Below are positions 8,620-16,005 of a stretch of DNA of 64,000 nucleotides, one piece after another. The DNA is taken from contig NZ_JTLI01000049.1 of the NCBI RefSeq assembly GCF_000799075.1, positions 1 to 64,000 on the forward strand, given 5' to 3'. The notes below the pieces were generated by a model. It saw only the letters and a list, made by a program, of their open reading frames with translations. It had not been told where the DNA came from and ran no database searches. How positions within the stretch are numbered: the first letter of the stretch is position 1; every line of letters starts with the position of its first letter. A program made the translations under genes and the position numbers. The stretch comes from Cetobacterium sp. ZOR0034 (GTDB taxonomy: Bacteria > Fusobacteriota > Fusobacteriia > Fusobacteriales > Fusobacteriaceae).

Positions 8620-8726
8620 TTGAATTTTTAGTCAACCATTCATGTGTTTATATTACAACCTTTATGTTTTTTTGTAAACCATTATTTACGAACTTTTTAT
8701 ATTTGGTTAAAATTGAATTTTTAGTC
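8620..8726. repeat. Pair of identical 14-bp direct repeats flanking the asr promoter
   Basis: ttgaatttttagtc occurs at 8620-8633 (just downstream of the predicted start) and at 8713-8726 (about 35 bp upstream of the -35). The copies are 93 bp apart, close to nine helical turns. They are candidate operators for a looping regulator of asr; no regulator gene lies next to them. Confidence 0.55.
8650..8678 (-). promoter_or_regulatory. Promoter of the asr operon
   Basis: Minus strand: TTTACA (8673-8678), 17-bp spacer, TAATAT (8650-8655). The expected transcript start is near 8643, about 45 bases before asrA. Confidence 0.75.
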
Positions 8727-8812
8727 GAAAGTTAAATGGTCATAGTTTTATTTCCTTATTTTTTTGATAAAGTTTTTAATTTTGAAACACCTTTCTCTTT
8801 CTAATTTTATAC

Positions 8813-8840
8813 AACACTAGTATACTTATACACTAGTGTT
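8813..8840. repeat. Inverted repeat in the asrA/rluA divergent intergenic region
   Basis: aacactagt and actagtgtt are perfect 9-bp arms with a 10-bp AT spacer. It lies between the divergent promoters, about 40 bp upstream of the rluA-type -35. It is a possible operator; no terminator-like T-run follows. Confidence 0.45.
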
Positions 8841-8877
8841 AAAACGATCACTTTTTTATCACTTTAAAATCAAAAGA

Positions 8878-8906
8878 TTGTTTTTTTCTCAATTTCATTA
8901 TAAAAT
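8878..8906 (+). promoter_or_regulatory. Promoter of the pseudouridine synthase gene
   Basis: TTGTTT (8878-8883), 17-bp spacer, TAAAAT (8901-8906). AAGGTGG (8928-8934) precedes the ATG at 8940. Confidence 0.7.
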
Positions 8907-8939
8907 ATTAAAAAATAATATTATTTAAAAGGTGGACAT

Positions 8940-9815
8940 ATGAAAAAATTTACTGTCGAAGCTGAATTTCACAATATGAAAATATCTCAATACCTAAAAG
9001 AAAAAGGATATTCTGGAAGAGGTATCAGAAATGTAGAAGTTTACTTAAATGGAAAAAGAGTTAAAACAACCAAACAAGTTAAAAAAAATGCTAGACTTTT
9101 AGTTAAGGAGAAAGAAAAAGAAGTTGGAATCAAACCTATTCAAATGGATTTAAAAATTATGTTCGAAGATAAGAACCTAATTATTATCAATAAAGATCCT
9201 TATCTTGTTGTTCATCCAACAACAAAAAAAACAGACTTAACTTTAGCTAACGGAGTAATCCACTATCTTCAAGAACAAACAGGAAAAATTCAACCACCTA
9301 GATTTTTCAATCGTCTAGATATGAACACTTCTGGACTTATTGTTGTAGCTAAAAACGCTTATACTCAAGCTTTTTTACAAAGTGATAAAGAGAAGGTTTC
9401 TAAATTCTATCAAGCTATTGTTAAGGGTATTGTCAAAGAAGATGAAATGATGATCGAAATTCCTATAGGAAAAGAGGGAGACGAACTTAGAAGAAAAGAG
9501 ATGTCTCCTGAAGAGGGTGGACAAACAGCTAAAACAAGTATGAAAGTTTTAGAGCGTTTCCCTGAGGATAATTTAACTCTTATTGAACTAGAGTTATTTA
9601 CAGGTAGAACTCATCAAATACGTGCCCATATGTCTTTAGTTGGTCATCCTATTCTTGGTGATGAATTATATGGTGGCGAAGATATTCGAGCCAAAAGACA
9701 GCTTTTACACGCCTTCAAACTTATCTTTACAGATGTAGAAACTAATGAAAAAATCAAAGTTGAAGCACCGCTTCCTGATGACTTCAAAGAGATTTTACAC
9801 AAAGTAAATAGCTAA
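8940..9815 (+). CDS. RluA-family 23S rRNA/tRNA pseudouridine synthase
   Basis: 291 aa. A short S4-like N-terminal part (about 15-60) contains the VYLNGKRV type turn. The catalytic domain has the signature NRLDMNTSGLIVVAK, with Asp127 as the catalytic aspartate. The later RTHQIRAHMSLVGHPILGD block is also typical of the RluA family. It isomerises uridine to pseudouridine in structural RNA. The exact target position (RluC-, RluD- or YjbO-like) cannot be told from sequence alone. It is monocistronic, with promoter and terminator. Confidence 0.94.
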   Translation: MKKFTVEAEFHNMKISQYLKEKGYSGRGIRNVEVYLNGKRVKTTKQVKKNARLLVKEKEKEVGIKPIQMDLKIMFEDKNLIIINKDPYLVVHPTTKKTDLTLANGVIHYLQEQTGKIQPPRFFNRLDMNTSGLIVVAKNAYTQAFLQSDKEKVSKFYQAIVKGIVKEDEMMIEIPIGKEGDELRRKEMSPEEGGQTAKTSMKVLERFPEDNLTLIELELFTGRTHQIRAHMSLVGHPILGDELYGGEDIRAKRQLLHAFKLIFTDVETNEKIKVEAPLPDDFKEILHKVNS

Positions 9816-9850
9816 ACTCTACTATATATTTATATAGTAGAAAATAAATA

Positions 9851-9884
9851 AAAAATGCCTTCCTAAAATAGTGAAGGCATTTTT
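9851..9884. terminator. Bidirectional terminator
   Basis: 12-bp stem aaaaatgccttc / gaaggcattttt with a 10-nt loop; T-runs on both strands. It lies between the convergent rluA-type and symporter genes. A separate AT palindrome (9819-9840, 10-bp arms) precedes it. Confidence 0.85.
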
Positions 9885-9895
9885 CATTTTAGCAT

Positions 9896-11167
9896 TTAAG
9901 CTAATTTATTGCTTTTAATTGATGTGGCATCCTCTTCTCTAACCATTTCCCCCTCGGTTTTAGCCACAATCAACGTGCAAACTGCATCTCCTGTTATATT
10001 AACAACAGTTCTAAACATATCTACGAATCTATCTATTCCCATAACAAGCGCCATTCCTTCTAAAGGTAATCCAACTTGTTGCAATACCATTCCTAACATG
10101 ATTACTCCAACTCCTGGAACACCCGCAGTTCCTATTGATGCTAATGTCGCTGTTATAATTACCGTTACAAAATCTCCCATCGTCAATGAAACACCGTATA
10201 TCTGAGCTATAAATATTGTCGCAACTCCCTGCATTATAGCTGTTCCATCCATATTTATAGTACTTCCTAAAGGTAGTGTAAATGATGAAATACTTTTTGA
10301 AACTCCAAACTCCTCTTGTAAAGTTTCCATTGAAGCAGGTAGTGTTGCACTACTCGATGATGTTGAAAATGCTACTATCATCGGACCTGAAAATTTCTTT
10401 AAAAATGTCAAAGGATTATACTTTGCTATTAAAATAAGTAAACTCTGATAAGTTATTAAATAGTGTAAAAACAGAACCACTACAACACCTATAAAATACT
10501 TTAACAATGGTAGCATAGCTGCATATCCCAAAGTTGCAAAAGTTTTTCCGATCAATCCATAAACTCCAAATGGAGCTATGTGCATTACAATCTCTACCAT
10601 TTTTAAAACTAAACTGTTTAACTCCTCCATACCTTTTCTAACTGTCGAAACTCTATCTCCTAATAAAGCCATTGCCACTCCGCAAACTATTGAGAAAACT
10701 ATTATTTGAAGCATATCTCCTTTAGCCAAAGCTTCTACTGGATTTACAGGAATCATCCCTAACAAAATATCTACAAACGGCTTAGATTCAGAAACACTTA
10801 CAGTTGTTGACGATATCTGAGATAACACAACACCTTTTCCAGGATTTATTAACGACCCAACCCCTAATGCTAAAGTGATTGCCACAGCTGTCGTTCCTAA
10901 ATAAAATGTCAACGTTTTTATTCCAACTCTACCTAATTTTTTTATATCTTCAACTCCTGCAGCACCCATCGTTAAAGAACAAAATACTAAAGGTACTACT
11001 ATCATTCTAATCGCCCTTGTGAATCCAGTTCCTAAAAAATTAAAGAAGAAATCTATAACATATTTTTTAACCAAAACATTCTCTTTAAAAGGATACAATA
11101 TCAATCCACTGATAACACCTAAAATCAATGCCATAAAAATCTTATTTGTTAAACTTAATTTTTTCAC
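9896..11167 (-). CDS. Dicarboxylate/amino-acid:cation symporter (DAACS family)
   Basis: 423 aa from a GTG at 11167. The next upstream GTG (11176) overlaps the AGGAG site itself, while the GTG at 11167 stands 8 bases from it. The protein shows the SDF (PF00375) fold: several hydrophobic helices, the serine-rich hairpin FSTSSSSATLP, the NMDGTA motif and the GVPGVGVIMLG re-entrant region. It takes up glutamate, aspartate or C4-dicarboxylates with Na+ or H+. The substrate is not determined by the sequence visible here. It is a single gene with a strong promoter. Confidence 0.93.
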   Translation of the reverse strand: MKKLSLTNKIFMALILGVISGLILYPFKENVLVKKYVIDFFFNFLGTGFTRAIRMIVVPLVFCSLTMGAAGVEDIKKLGRVGIKTLTFYLGTTAVAITLALGVGSLINPGKGVVLSQISSTTVSVSESKPFVDILLGMIPVNPVEALAKGDMLQIIVFSIVCGVAMALLGDRVSTVRKGMEELNSLVLKMVEIVMHIAPFGVYGLIGKTFATLGYAAMLPLLKYFIGVVVVLFLHYLITYQSLLILIAKYNPLTFLKKFSGPMIVAFSTSSSSATLPASMETLQEEFGVSKSISSFTLPLGSTINMDGTAIMQGVATIFIAQIYGVSLTMGDFVTVIITATLASIGTAGVPGVGVIMLGMVLQQVGLPLEGMALVMGIDRFVDMFRTVVNITGDAVCTLIVAKTEGEMVREEDATSIKSNKLA

Positions 11168-11205
11168 CAAACTCACTCCTCATCTTTCTTTTTTTCACAA
11201 GATGA

Positions 11206-11234
11206 ATTATATATTTAAAATTCAAAAAAATCAA
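11206..11234 (-). promoter_or_regulatory. Promoter of the symporter gene
   Basis: Minus strand: TTGATT (11229-11234), 17-bp spacer, perfect TATAAT (11206-11211). Confidence 0.8.
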
Positions 11235-11267
11235 GAAAAAAATAAATTATTTTTCCTTTAATTTTTA

Positions 11268-11289
11268 ATTTGAAAATATATTTTCAAAT
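11268..11289. repeat. Perfect 22-bp palindrome upstream of the symporter promoter
   Basis: The arms atttgaaaata / tatattttcaaat form an uninterrupted palindrome centred about 45 bp upstream of the -35. It is a candidate regulator site. Confidence 0.5.
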
Positions 11290-11315
11290 ATAAAGATATT
11301 TAAGATAATAAAAAA

Positions 11316-11337
11316 GAGTGATTTTCTCAAATCACTC
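11316..11337 (-). terminator. Terminator of the HD-GYP gene
   Basis: gagtgattt/aaatcactc, loop tctc; on the minus strand followed by TTTTTTATTA. Confidence 0.85.
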
Positions 11338-11350
11338 AACTCTTTTATAT

Positions 11351-13429
11351 CTAATTATTACTATTAAATAATCTTTCAAACTTTAATTCGTTTTCTAAAA
11401 ATAGTCTTACAAGTTCTGGATCGAAACTTTCTCCACTTTCTTTTTTGATTATCTCAATCGATTTCTCATGGCTAAATCCCTCTTTATAAACTCGCTTTTG
11501 CCTCAAGGCATCATACACATCAACTATAGATACTATTCTAGCTTCTAAAGGAATATCTTCTCCTTTTAATCCTTTTGGATATCCTTTTCCATTCCATTTT
11601 TCATGGTGATATCTTGCTATATTTTCAGCCATCACGCTGACACCAGATTTTTTTATTATTTCATACCCTATCTCAGGATGTGCTTTTATTACCTCAAACT
11701 CCTCTTCTGTAAGTTTCCCTGGTTTTTTCAAAACACTTCTATCTATTCCAATCTTTCCAACATCATGTAATGATGCAACACTTCCAATCTCTTCACAAAA
11801 CTTTTTACTACATCCTAATTTGTTAGCTAATAGTTCAGAGTACATATTTAATCTTTTTATATGATTCCCTGTTTCAAAGTCATTAAATTGATTTACAGCT
11901 TCTAATGATGAAACCAACGACATCATCAACTCTTGATATTTTTTCTTCTCCAACAATCCTTTTTTTGCTCTATACATAAGAATTAAACTTATTAAAAATA
12001 ATCCCAAAGAAACTGCCACTAGTCTTTTATAATCAGTAACTTCATAATTATTTTTCAACCAGTATATATTTTTAGTCATATTTTCATTTAAGAAACTCGC
12101 CGAAATCTCTTTTAAAGCCTCAAATAGCTCCTCTTCATCTTTTCGAATAACCATAGCTAGATTGTATTTCTTGTCTAAAATACCCGCAATTTTTAACTCT
12201 TGATCATAACCACTATTATAAAGTTTATTTATCAAAGTTTTGTAATCAGCAATACTATAATCAGCTTCATTTTTTCTAATCTTCTCAATTGCTTCATCCA
12301 TATCTTTCACATATACAAAATTTTCTTCTTTCAAATTTTTTCTTAAATAATCCATATAATAACTATTATCAACTACTGCAAATCTTTCTTTTCTAGCCTC
12401 TATTAAGTTTGTTATAAACCCATCCTCTTTTCTATTAAACACTACCGGTGTCAATGTATAATAAGGGTTTGTATAATTATCACCTTTTTCAACACTTGTC
12501 TCAATTGTTGCTGCAGCAGTTATATGATTATCTTCCCAATCTTTACTTTCTGCATAAACTATTCTATTTAATTTCAATCCTAATATATCTGCCACATCAG
12601 ATAGATATTCTGCTGTTATCCCTTTTTCCTCTCCATCTTCTGAATAATACAACGGATAATTACTTTTTTCTCCTGGAAAAACAACATTAATTTCTCGATT
12701 TTTTAAAGATTCGTACTTATTCTTAAATTTATCTTTATAAAATTCTCTTCTAGATTCACTAATCATATCTTTCAAACTATTTGGTGAGATATTCTCAAAA
12801 TACTTTTTCAAATCTTCATATAGCTTTTTTTCACTTTTAGGAACAGCCAAAGTTGTCACCATTGTAGGGATTCTATTCAACTCTATCTTACTCAAAGTAT
12901 CAATAAACCCATATTGGTTATCAGCTACAAAGCCATCGATAGCTCCACTTTTCAACATTTGAATACCTTTTTCTCTTGTTTCAATATCAATAATTTCACT
13001 ATTTAAAAACTCATATTTTTCAGAAAACTCCTTGTCTATGTACGTTCCTTTTATTACTCCTACTCTTTTTTTATAGAAATTTGTCACATCTATATATTCA
13101 GCGTTTAAAAAGTACATATTAGCTTTTAAATAGAAAAACGTTGGAATAAAATAATACTTTTTTCTTCTCTCAACAGTCTCGATTAGATCCATAATTAAAA
13201 TATCTTTACCTTTTTCCATATCCAATATTAAATTAGTATCTAACTCTTTTACTATTAAATTTATATTTCTTCTATTACTTATATCTTGGAATATCTTGGG
13301 ATATAATCCTTTGTACTCTCGCCCCTCCTTATAAAAGAAGAAACTATTTTCATTTTCTAACAATACAGTATGATCTTTCGCTATTAAGCTACAACATAAT
13401 ATGAAAGAAAATAGTAAGATTTTCAGCAT
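11351..13429 (-). CDS. Membrane HD-GYP c-di-GMP phosphodiesterase with two periplasmic solute-binding-type sensors
   Basis: 692 aa. Signal segment 1-17, then two tandem SBP_bac_3-like domains (about 20-240 and 245-455), a transmembrane helix (about 470-487) and an HD-GYP domain (about 505-680). The catalytic set is complete: HDVGK (H555, D556), KAHPEIGYE, YHHEKWNGKGYP (H608, H609; GYP 616-618) and DVYDAL (D637). It should hydrolyse c-di-GMP to GMP in response to a periplasmic ligand, perhaps an amino acid. It is a single gene with its own promoter and terminator. It is the counterpart of the GGDEF protein at 16-18 kb, which has the same sensor layout. Confidence 0.93.
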   Translation of the reverse strand: MLKILLFSFILCCSLIAKDHTVLLENENSFFFYKEGREYKGLYPKIFQDISNRRNINLIVKELDTNLILDMEKGKDILIMDLIETVERRKKYYFIPTFFYLKANMYFLNAEYIDVTNFYKKRVGVIKGTYIDKEFSEKYEFLNSEIIDIETREKGIQMLKSGAIDGFVADNQYGFIDTLSKIELNRIPTMVTTLAVPKSEKKLYEDLKKYFENISPNSLKDMISESRREFYKDKFKNKYESLKNREINVVFPGEKSNYPLYYSEDGEEKGITAEYLSDVADILGLKLNRIVYAESKDWEDNHITAAATIETSVEKGDNYTNPYYTLTPVVFNRKEDGFITNLIEARKERFAVVDNSYYMDYLRKNLKEENFVYVKDMDEAIEKIRKNEADYSIADYKTLINKLYNSGYDQELKIAGILDKKYNLAMVIRKDEEELFEALKEISASFLNENMTKNIYWLKNNYEVTDYKRLVAVSLGLFLISLILMYRAKKGLLEKKKYQELMMSLVSSLEAVNQFNDFETGNHIKRLNMYSELLANKLGCSKKFCEEIGSVASLHDVGKIGIDRSVLKKPGKLTEEEFEVIKAHPEIGYEIIKKSGVSVMAENIARYHHEKWNGKGYPKGLKGEDIPLEARIVSIVDVYDALRQKRVYKEGFSHEKSIEIIKKESGESFDPELVRLFLENELKFERLFNSNN

Positions 13430-13460
13430 GTTTCTTTTCTCCCTTACTTTTATTTTTTTT

Positions 13461-13489
13461 ATTATACTATAATTTTAATGAAAAAGTAA
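13461..13489 (-). promoter_or_regulatory. Promoter of the HD-GYP gene
   Basis: Minus strand: TTACTT (13484-13489), 17-bp spacer, TATAAT (13461-13466). Confidence 0.65.
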
Positions 13490-13524
13490 TCATAAAAAGA
13501 TTAATTTTAGTTCCCACGAATAAA

Positions 13525-13553
13525 TTGACAAATTCTAAAAGATAATATATCAT
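13525..13553 (+). promoter_or_regulatory. Promoter of gap
   Basis: Consensus TTGACA (13525-13530), 17-bp spacer, TATCAT (13548-13553). AGGAGG (13637-13642) gives a strong RBS, after a leader of about 90 bases. Confidence 0.75.
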
Positions 13554-13649
13554 TAAGACATAACGAAAGAAAGCATTACAAAAAGAAAAAGAAAAATACT
13601 TTATTACGAACTTAAATTAAACAAATATAAATTATTAGGAGGTTTCCAA

Positions 13650-14657
13650 ATGGCAGTTAAAGTAGCGATTAATGGATTCGGAAGAATTGGAAGATTAGCA
13701 TTAAGATTAATGATCAACAACCCAGAGTTTGAGGTAGTAGCAATAAACGATTTAACAGACGCAAAAACTCTTGCACACTTATTCAAATATGACTCAGCAC
13801 AAGGTAGATTCAACGGAACTATCGAGGTTATCGAAGGAGGATTCTCAGTAAACGGAAGAGAAATCAAAGTTTTAGCTGATAGAGATCCTAAAAACTTACC
13901 ATGGGGAGAATTAAACGTAGACGTTGTTCTTGAGTGTACTGGATTCTTCACTTCTCAAGAGAAAGCTGGACTTCACTTAGAAGCTGGAGCTAAAAAAGTA
14001 GTTATCTCTGCACCTGCAACAGGAGATATCAAAACTGTAGTTTACAACACTAACCACAACATCTTAGATGGTACAGAAACAGTAATTTCTGGAGCTTCTT
14101 GTACTACTAACTGTTTAGCACCAATGGCTAAAGTATTAAACGACAACTTCGGAATCGTAGAAGGTTTAATGACTACAATCCATGCTTACACTAATGACCA
14201 AAACACATTAGATGGACCACACGGAAAAGGAGATTTAAGAAGAGCTAGAGCTGCTGCTGCTAACATCGTTCCTAACACAACTGGAGCTGCAAAAGCAATC
14301 GGATTAGTAATTCCTGAATTAGCTGGAAAATTAGATGGAGCTGCTCAAAGAGTACCAGTAATCACTGGATCATTAACTGAGTTAGTAACTGTATTAGAGA
14401 AGCCAGTAACTGTAGCTGAAATCAACGCTGCAATGAAAGCTGCTGCTAACGAATCATTCGGATACACTGAAGAAGAATTAGTATCTTCTGATATCATCGG
14501 AATCGAGTTTGGATCTTTATTCGATGCAACTCAAACAAGAGTTATGACAGTTGGAGATAAGCAATTAGTTAAGACAGTTTCTTGGTACGATAACGAAATG
14601 TCTTACACTGCTCAATTAATCAGAACTTTAAAATTATTCGTAGAAATCTCTAAGTAA
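13650..14657 (+). CDS. gap: Glyceraldehyde-3-phosphate dehydrogenase
   Basis: 335 aa, the usual length. The NAD-binding N-terminus is INGFGRIGR; the catalytic motif [12 protein letters not shown] has Cys151 as nucleophile and His178 (TTIHAYT) as base; the C-terminus keeps the WYDNEMSYT block. It converts glyceraldehyde-3-phosphate to 1,3-bisphosphoglycerate in glycolysis. Codon use is strongly biased (TTA, GGA, AAC), as expected for a highly expressed gene. pgk follows after an intrinsic terminator, so the two can be expressed at different levels. Confidence 0.98.
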   Translation: MAVKVAINGFGRIGRLALRLMINNPEFEVVAINDLTDAKTLAHLFKYDSAQGRFNGTIEVIEGGFSVNGREIKVLADRDPKNLPWGELNVDVVLECTGFFTSQEKAGLHLEAGAKKVVISAPATGDIKTVVYNTNHNILDGTETVISGASCTTNCLAPMAKVLNDNFGIVEGLMTTIHAYTNDQNTLDGPHGKGDLRRARAAAANIVPNTTGAAKAIGLVIPELAGKLDGAAQRVPVITGSLTELVTVLEKPVTVAEINAAMKAAANESFGYTEEELVSSDIIGIEFGSLFDATQTRVMTVGDKQLVKTVSWYDNEMSYTAQLIRTLKLFVEISK

Positions 14658-14692
14658 TTAGAACATCTAGGAAAAACAGAATAAACAGAATA

Positions 14693-14720
14693 GCGGGACT
14701 ATCTAGTTCCGCTTTTTTTT
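14693..14720 (+). terminator. Intrinsic terminator between gap and pgk
   Basis: 8-bp stem gcgggact/agttccgc (one G-T pair), loop atct, eight Ts. It would end most gap transcripts and give reduced read-through into pgk. Confidence 0.85.
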
Positions 14721-14766
14721 AAGAAAATATAAATAAATTTTAAAATTTTTGGGAGGTTCATACAAA

Positions 14767-15966
14767 ATGGCAAAGAAAATTGTAACTGATTTACAAGTAG
14801 CTGGAAAGAAAGTTTTAATGAGAGTTGATTTCAACGTTCCTATGAAGGATGGAAAAATAACTGACGAAAACAGAATCGTAGCTGCTTTACCAACTATAAA
14901 ATACGTTTTAGAAAATGGTGGAAAAGTAATCGCTTTCTCTCACTTAGGAAAAGTAAAAGAAGCTGCTGATTTAGAAAAGAGAAACATCGAGCCTGTTGCT
15001 AAGAGATTAGCTGAGCTTTTAGGACAACCAGTAACTTTCATCAACGCTACTAGAGGAGAAGAGTTAGAAACTGCAGTTGCTAACTTAAAAGATGGAGAAA
15101 TCTTAATGTTCCAAAACACTAGATTCGAAGATTTAGAAGGTAAAAAAGAGTCTAAAAACGATCCTGAATTAGGAAAGTACTGGGCTTCTTTAGGAGATTT
15201 ATTCGTTAACGATGCATTCGGAACTGCTCACAGAGCTCACGCATCTAACGTTGGAATCGCTGCTAACATCGGAGAAGGAAACACTGCTGCTGGATTCTTA
15301 ATGGAAAAAGAGATCAAGTTCATCGGTGGAGCTGTTGATGCACCTGAGAGACCATTAGTTGCTATCTTAGGAGGAGCTAAAGTTTCTGACAAAATCGGAG
15401 TTATTGAAAACTTATTAGTTAAAGCTGATAAAATATTAATCGGTGGAGCTATGATGTTCACATTCTTCAAAGCTTTAGGAAAAGATACAGGAAAATCTCT
15501 TGTTGAAGAGGATAAAGTAGAATTAGCAAAATCATTATTAGAAAAAGCAGAAGGAAAAATCATTTTACCTATCGATACAGTAATCTGTAAAGAGTTCTCT
15601 AACGATGCTCCTCATTCAGTTGTATCTGTAGATGCTATTCCTGCTGATGAGATGGGATTAGACGTAGGACCTGCTACTGTTGCATTATTCACTGAGCAAT
15701 TAGTTGGAGCTAAGACAGTTGTATGGAATGGACCAATGGGTGTATTCGAAATGTCTAACTACGCTAAAGGAACTATCGGAGTTTGTGAAGCTATCGCTAA
15801 CTTAGAAAACTCTACAACTATCATCGGTGGAGGAGACTCTGCTGCTGCTGCTATCTCTTTAGGATTCGCTGACAAGTTCTCTCACATCTCTACTGGTGGA
15901 GGAGCTTCTCTTGAGTATTTAGAAGGTAAAAAATTACCAGGTGTAGAATCTATATCTGATAGATAA
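14767..15966 (+). CDS. pgk: Phosphoglycerate kinase
   Basis: 399 aa from the ATG at 14767. An in-frame TTG at 14749 precedes GGGAGG (14751-14756), which is clearly the ribosome binding site of the ATG. The protein shows RVDFNVP at the N-terminus, the ALLGGAK-like LGGAKVSDK hinge and the C-terminal GGGDSAAA nucleotide loop. It transfers phosphate from 1,3-bisphosphoglycerate to ADP. Codon bias resembles gap. Confidence 0.98.
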   Translation: MAKKIVTDLQVAGKKVLMRVDFNVPMKDGKITDENRIVAALPTIKYVLENGGKVIAFSHLGKVKEAADLEKRNIEPVAKRLAELLGQPVTFINATRGEELETAVANLKDGEILMFQNTRFEDLEGKKESKNDPELGKYWASLGDLFVNDAFGTAHRAHASNVGIAANIGEGNTAAGFLMEKEIKFIGGAVDAPERPLVAILGGAKVSDKIGVIENLLVKADKILIGGAMMFTFFKALGKDTGKSLVEEDKVELAKSLLEKAEGKIILPIDTVICKEFSNDAPHSVVSVDAIPADEMGLDVGPATVALFTEQLVGAKTVVWNGPMGVFEMSNYAKGTIGVCEAIANLENSTTIIGGGDSAAAAISLGFADKFSHISTGGGASLEYLEGKKLPGVESISDR

Positions 15967-15976
15967 TATTAAAATT

Positions 15977-16005
15977 AAAAGGACACTTTAACGGTGTCCT
16001 TTTTT
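15977..16005. terminator. Terminator of pgk overlapping the convergent gene end
   Basis: aaaaggacac/gtgtcctttt, 7-nt loop, T-run on the plus strand. The stop codon of the convergent GGDEF gene (15988) lies inside it. Confidence 0.85.

Noticed and set aside
8598-8939. Riboswitch upstream of asrA
   Set aside because: The leader after the predicted start is only about 45 bases and shows no known aptamer; direct repeats suggest protein control.
9819-9840. 22-bp palindrome ctactatata-tt-tatatagtag as a terminator
   Set aside because: It is purely AT-rich with no T-run; the GC-containing stem at 9851-9884 is the functional terminator.
13604-13951. 115-aa frame antisense to gap
   Set aside because: It lies over the strongly conserved gap coding sequence and is explained by its codon bias.
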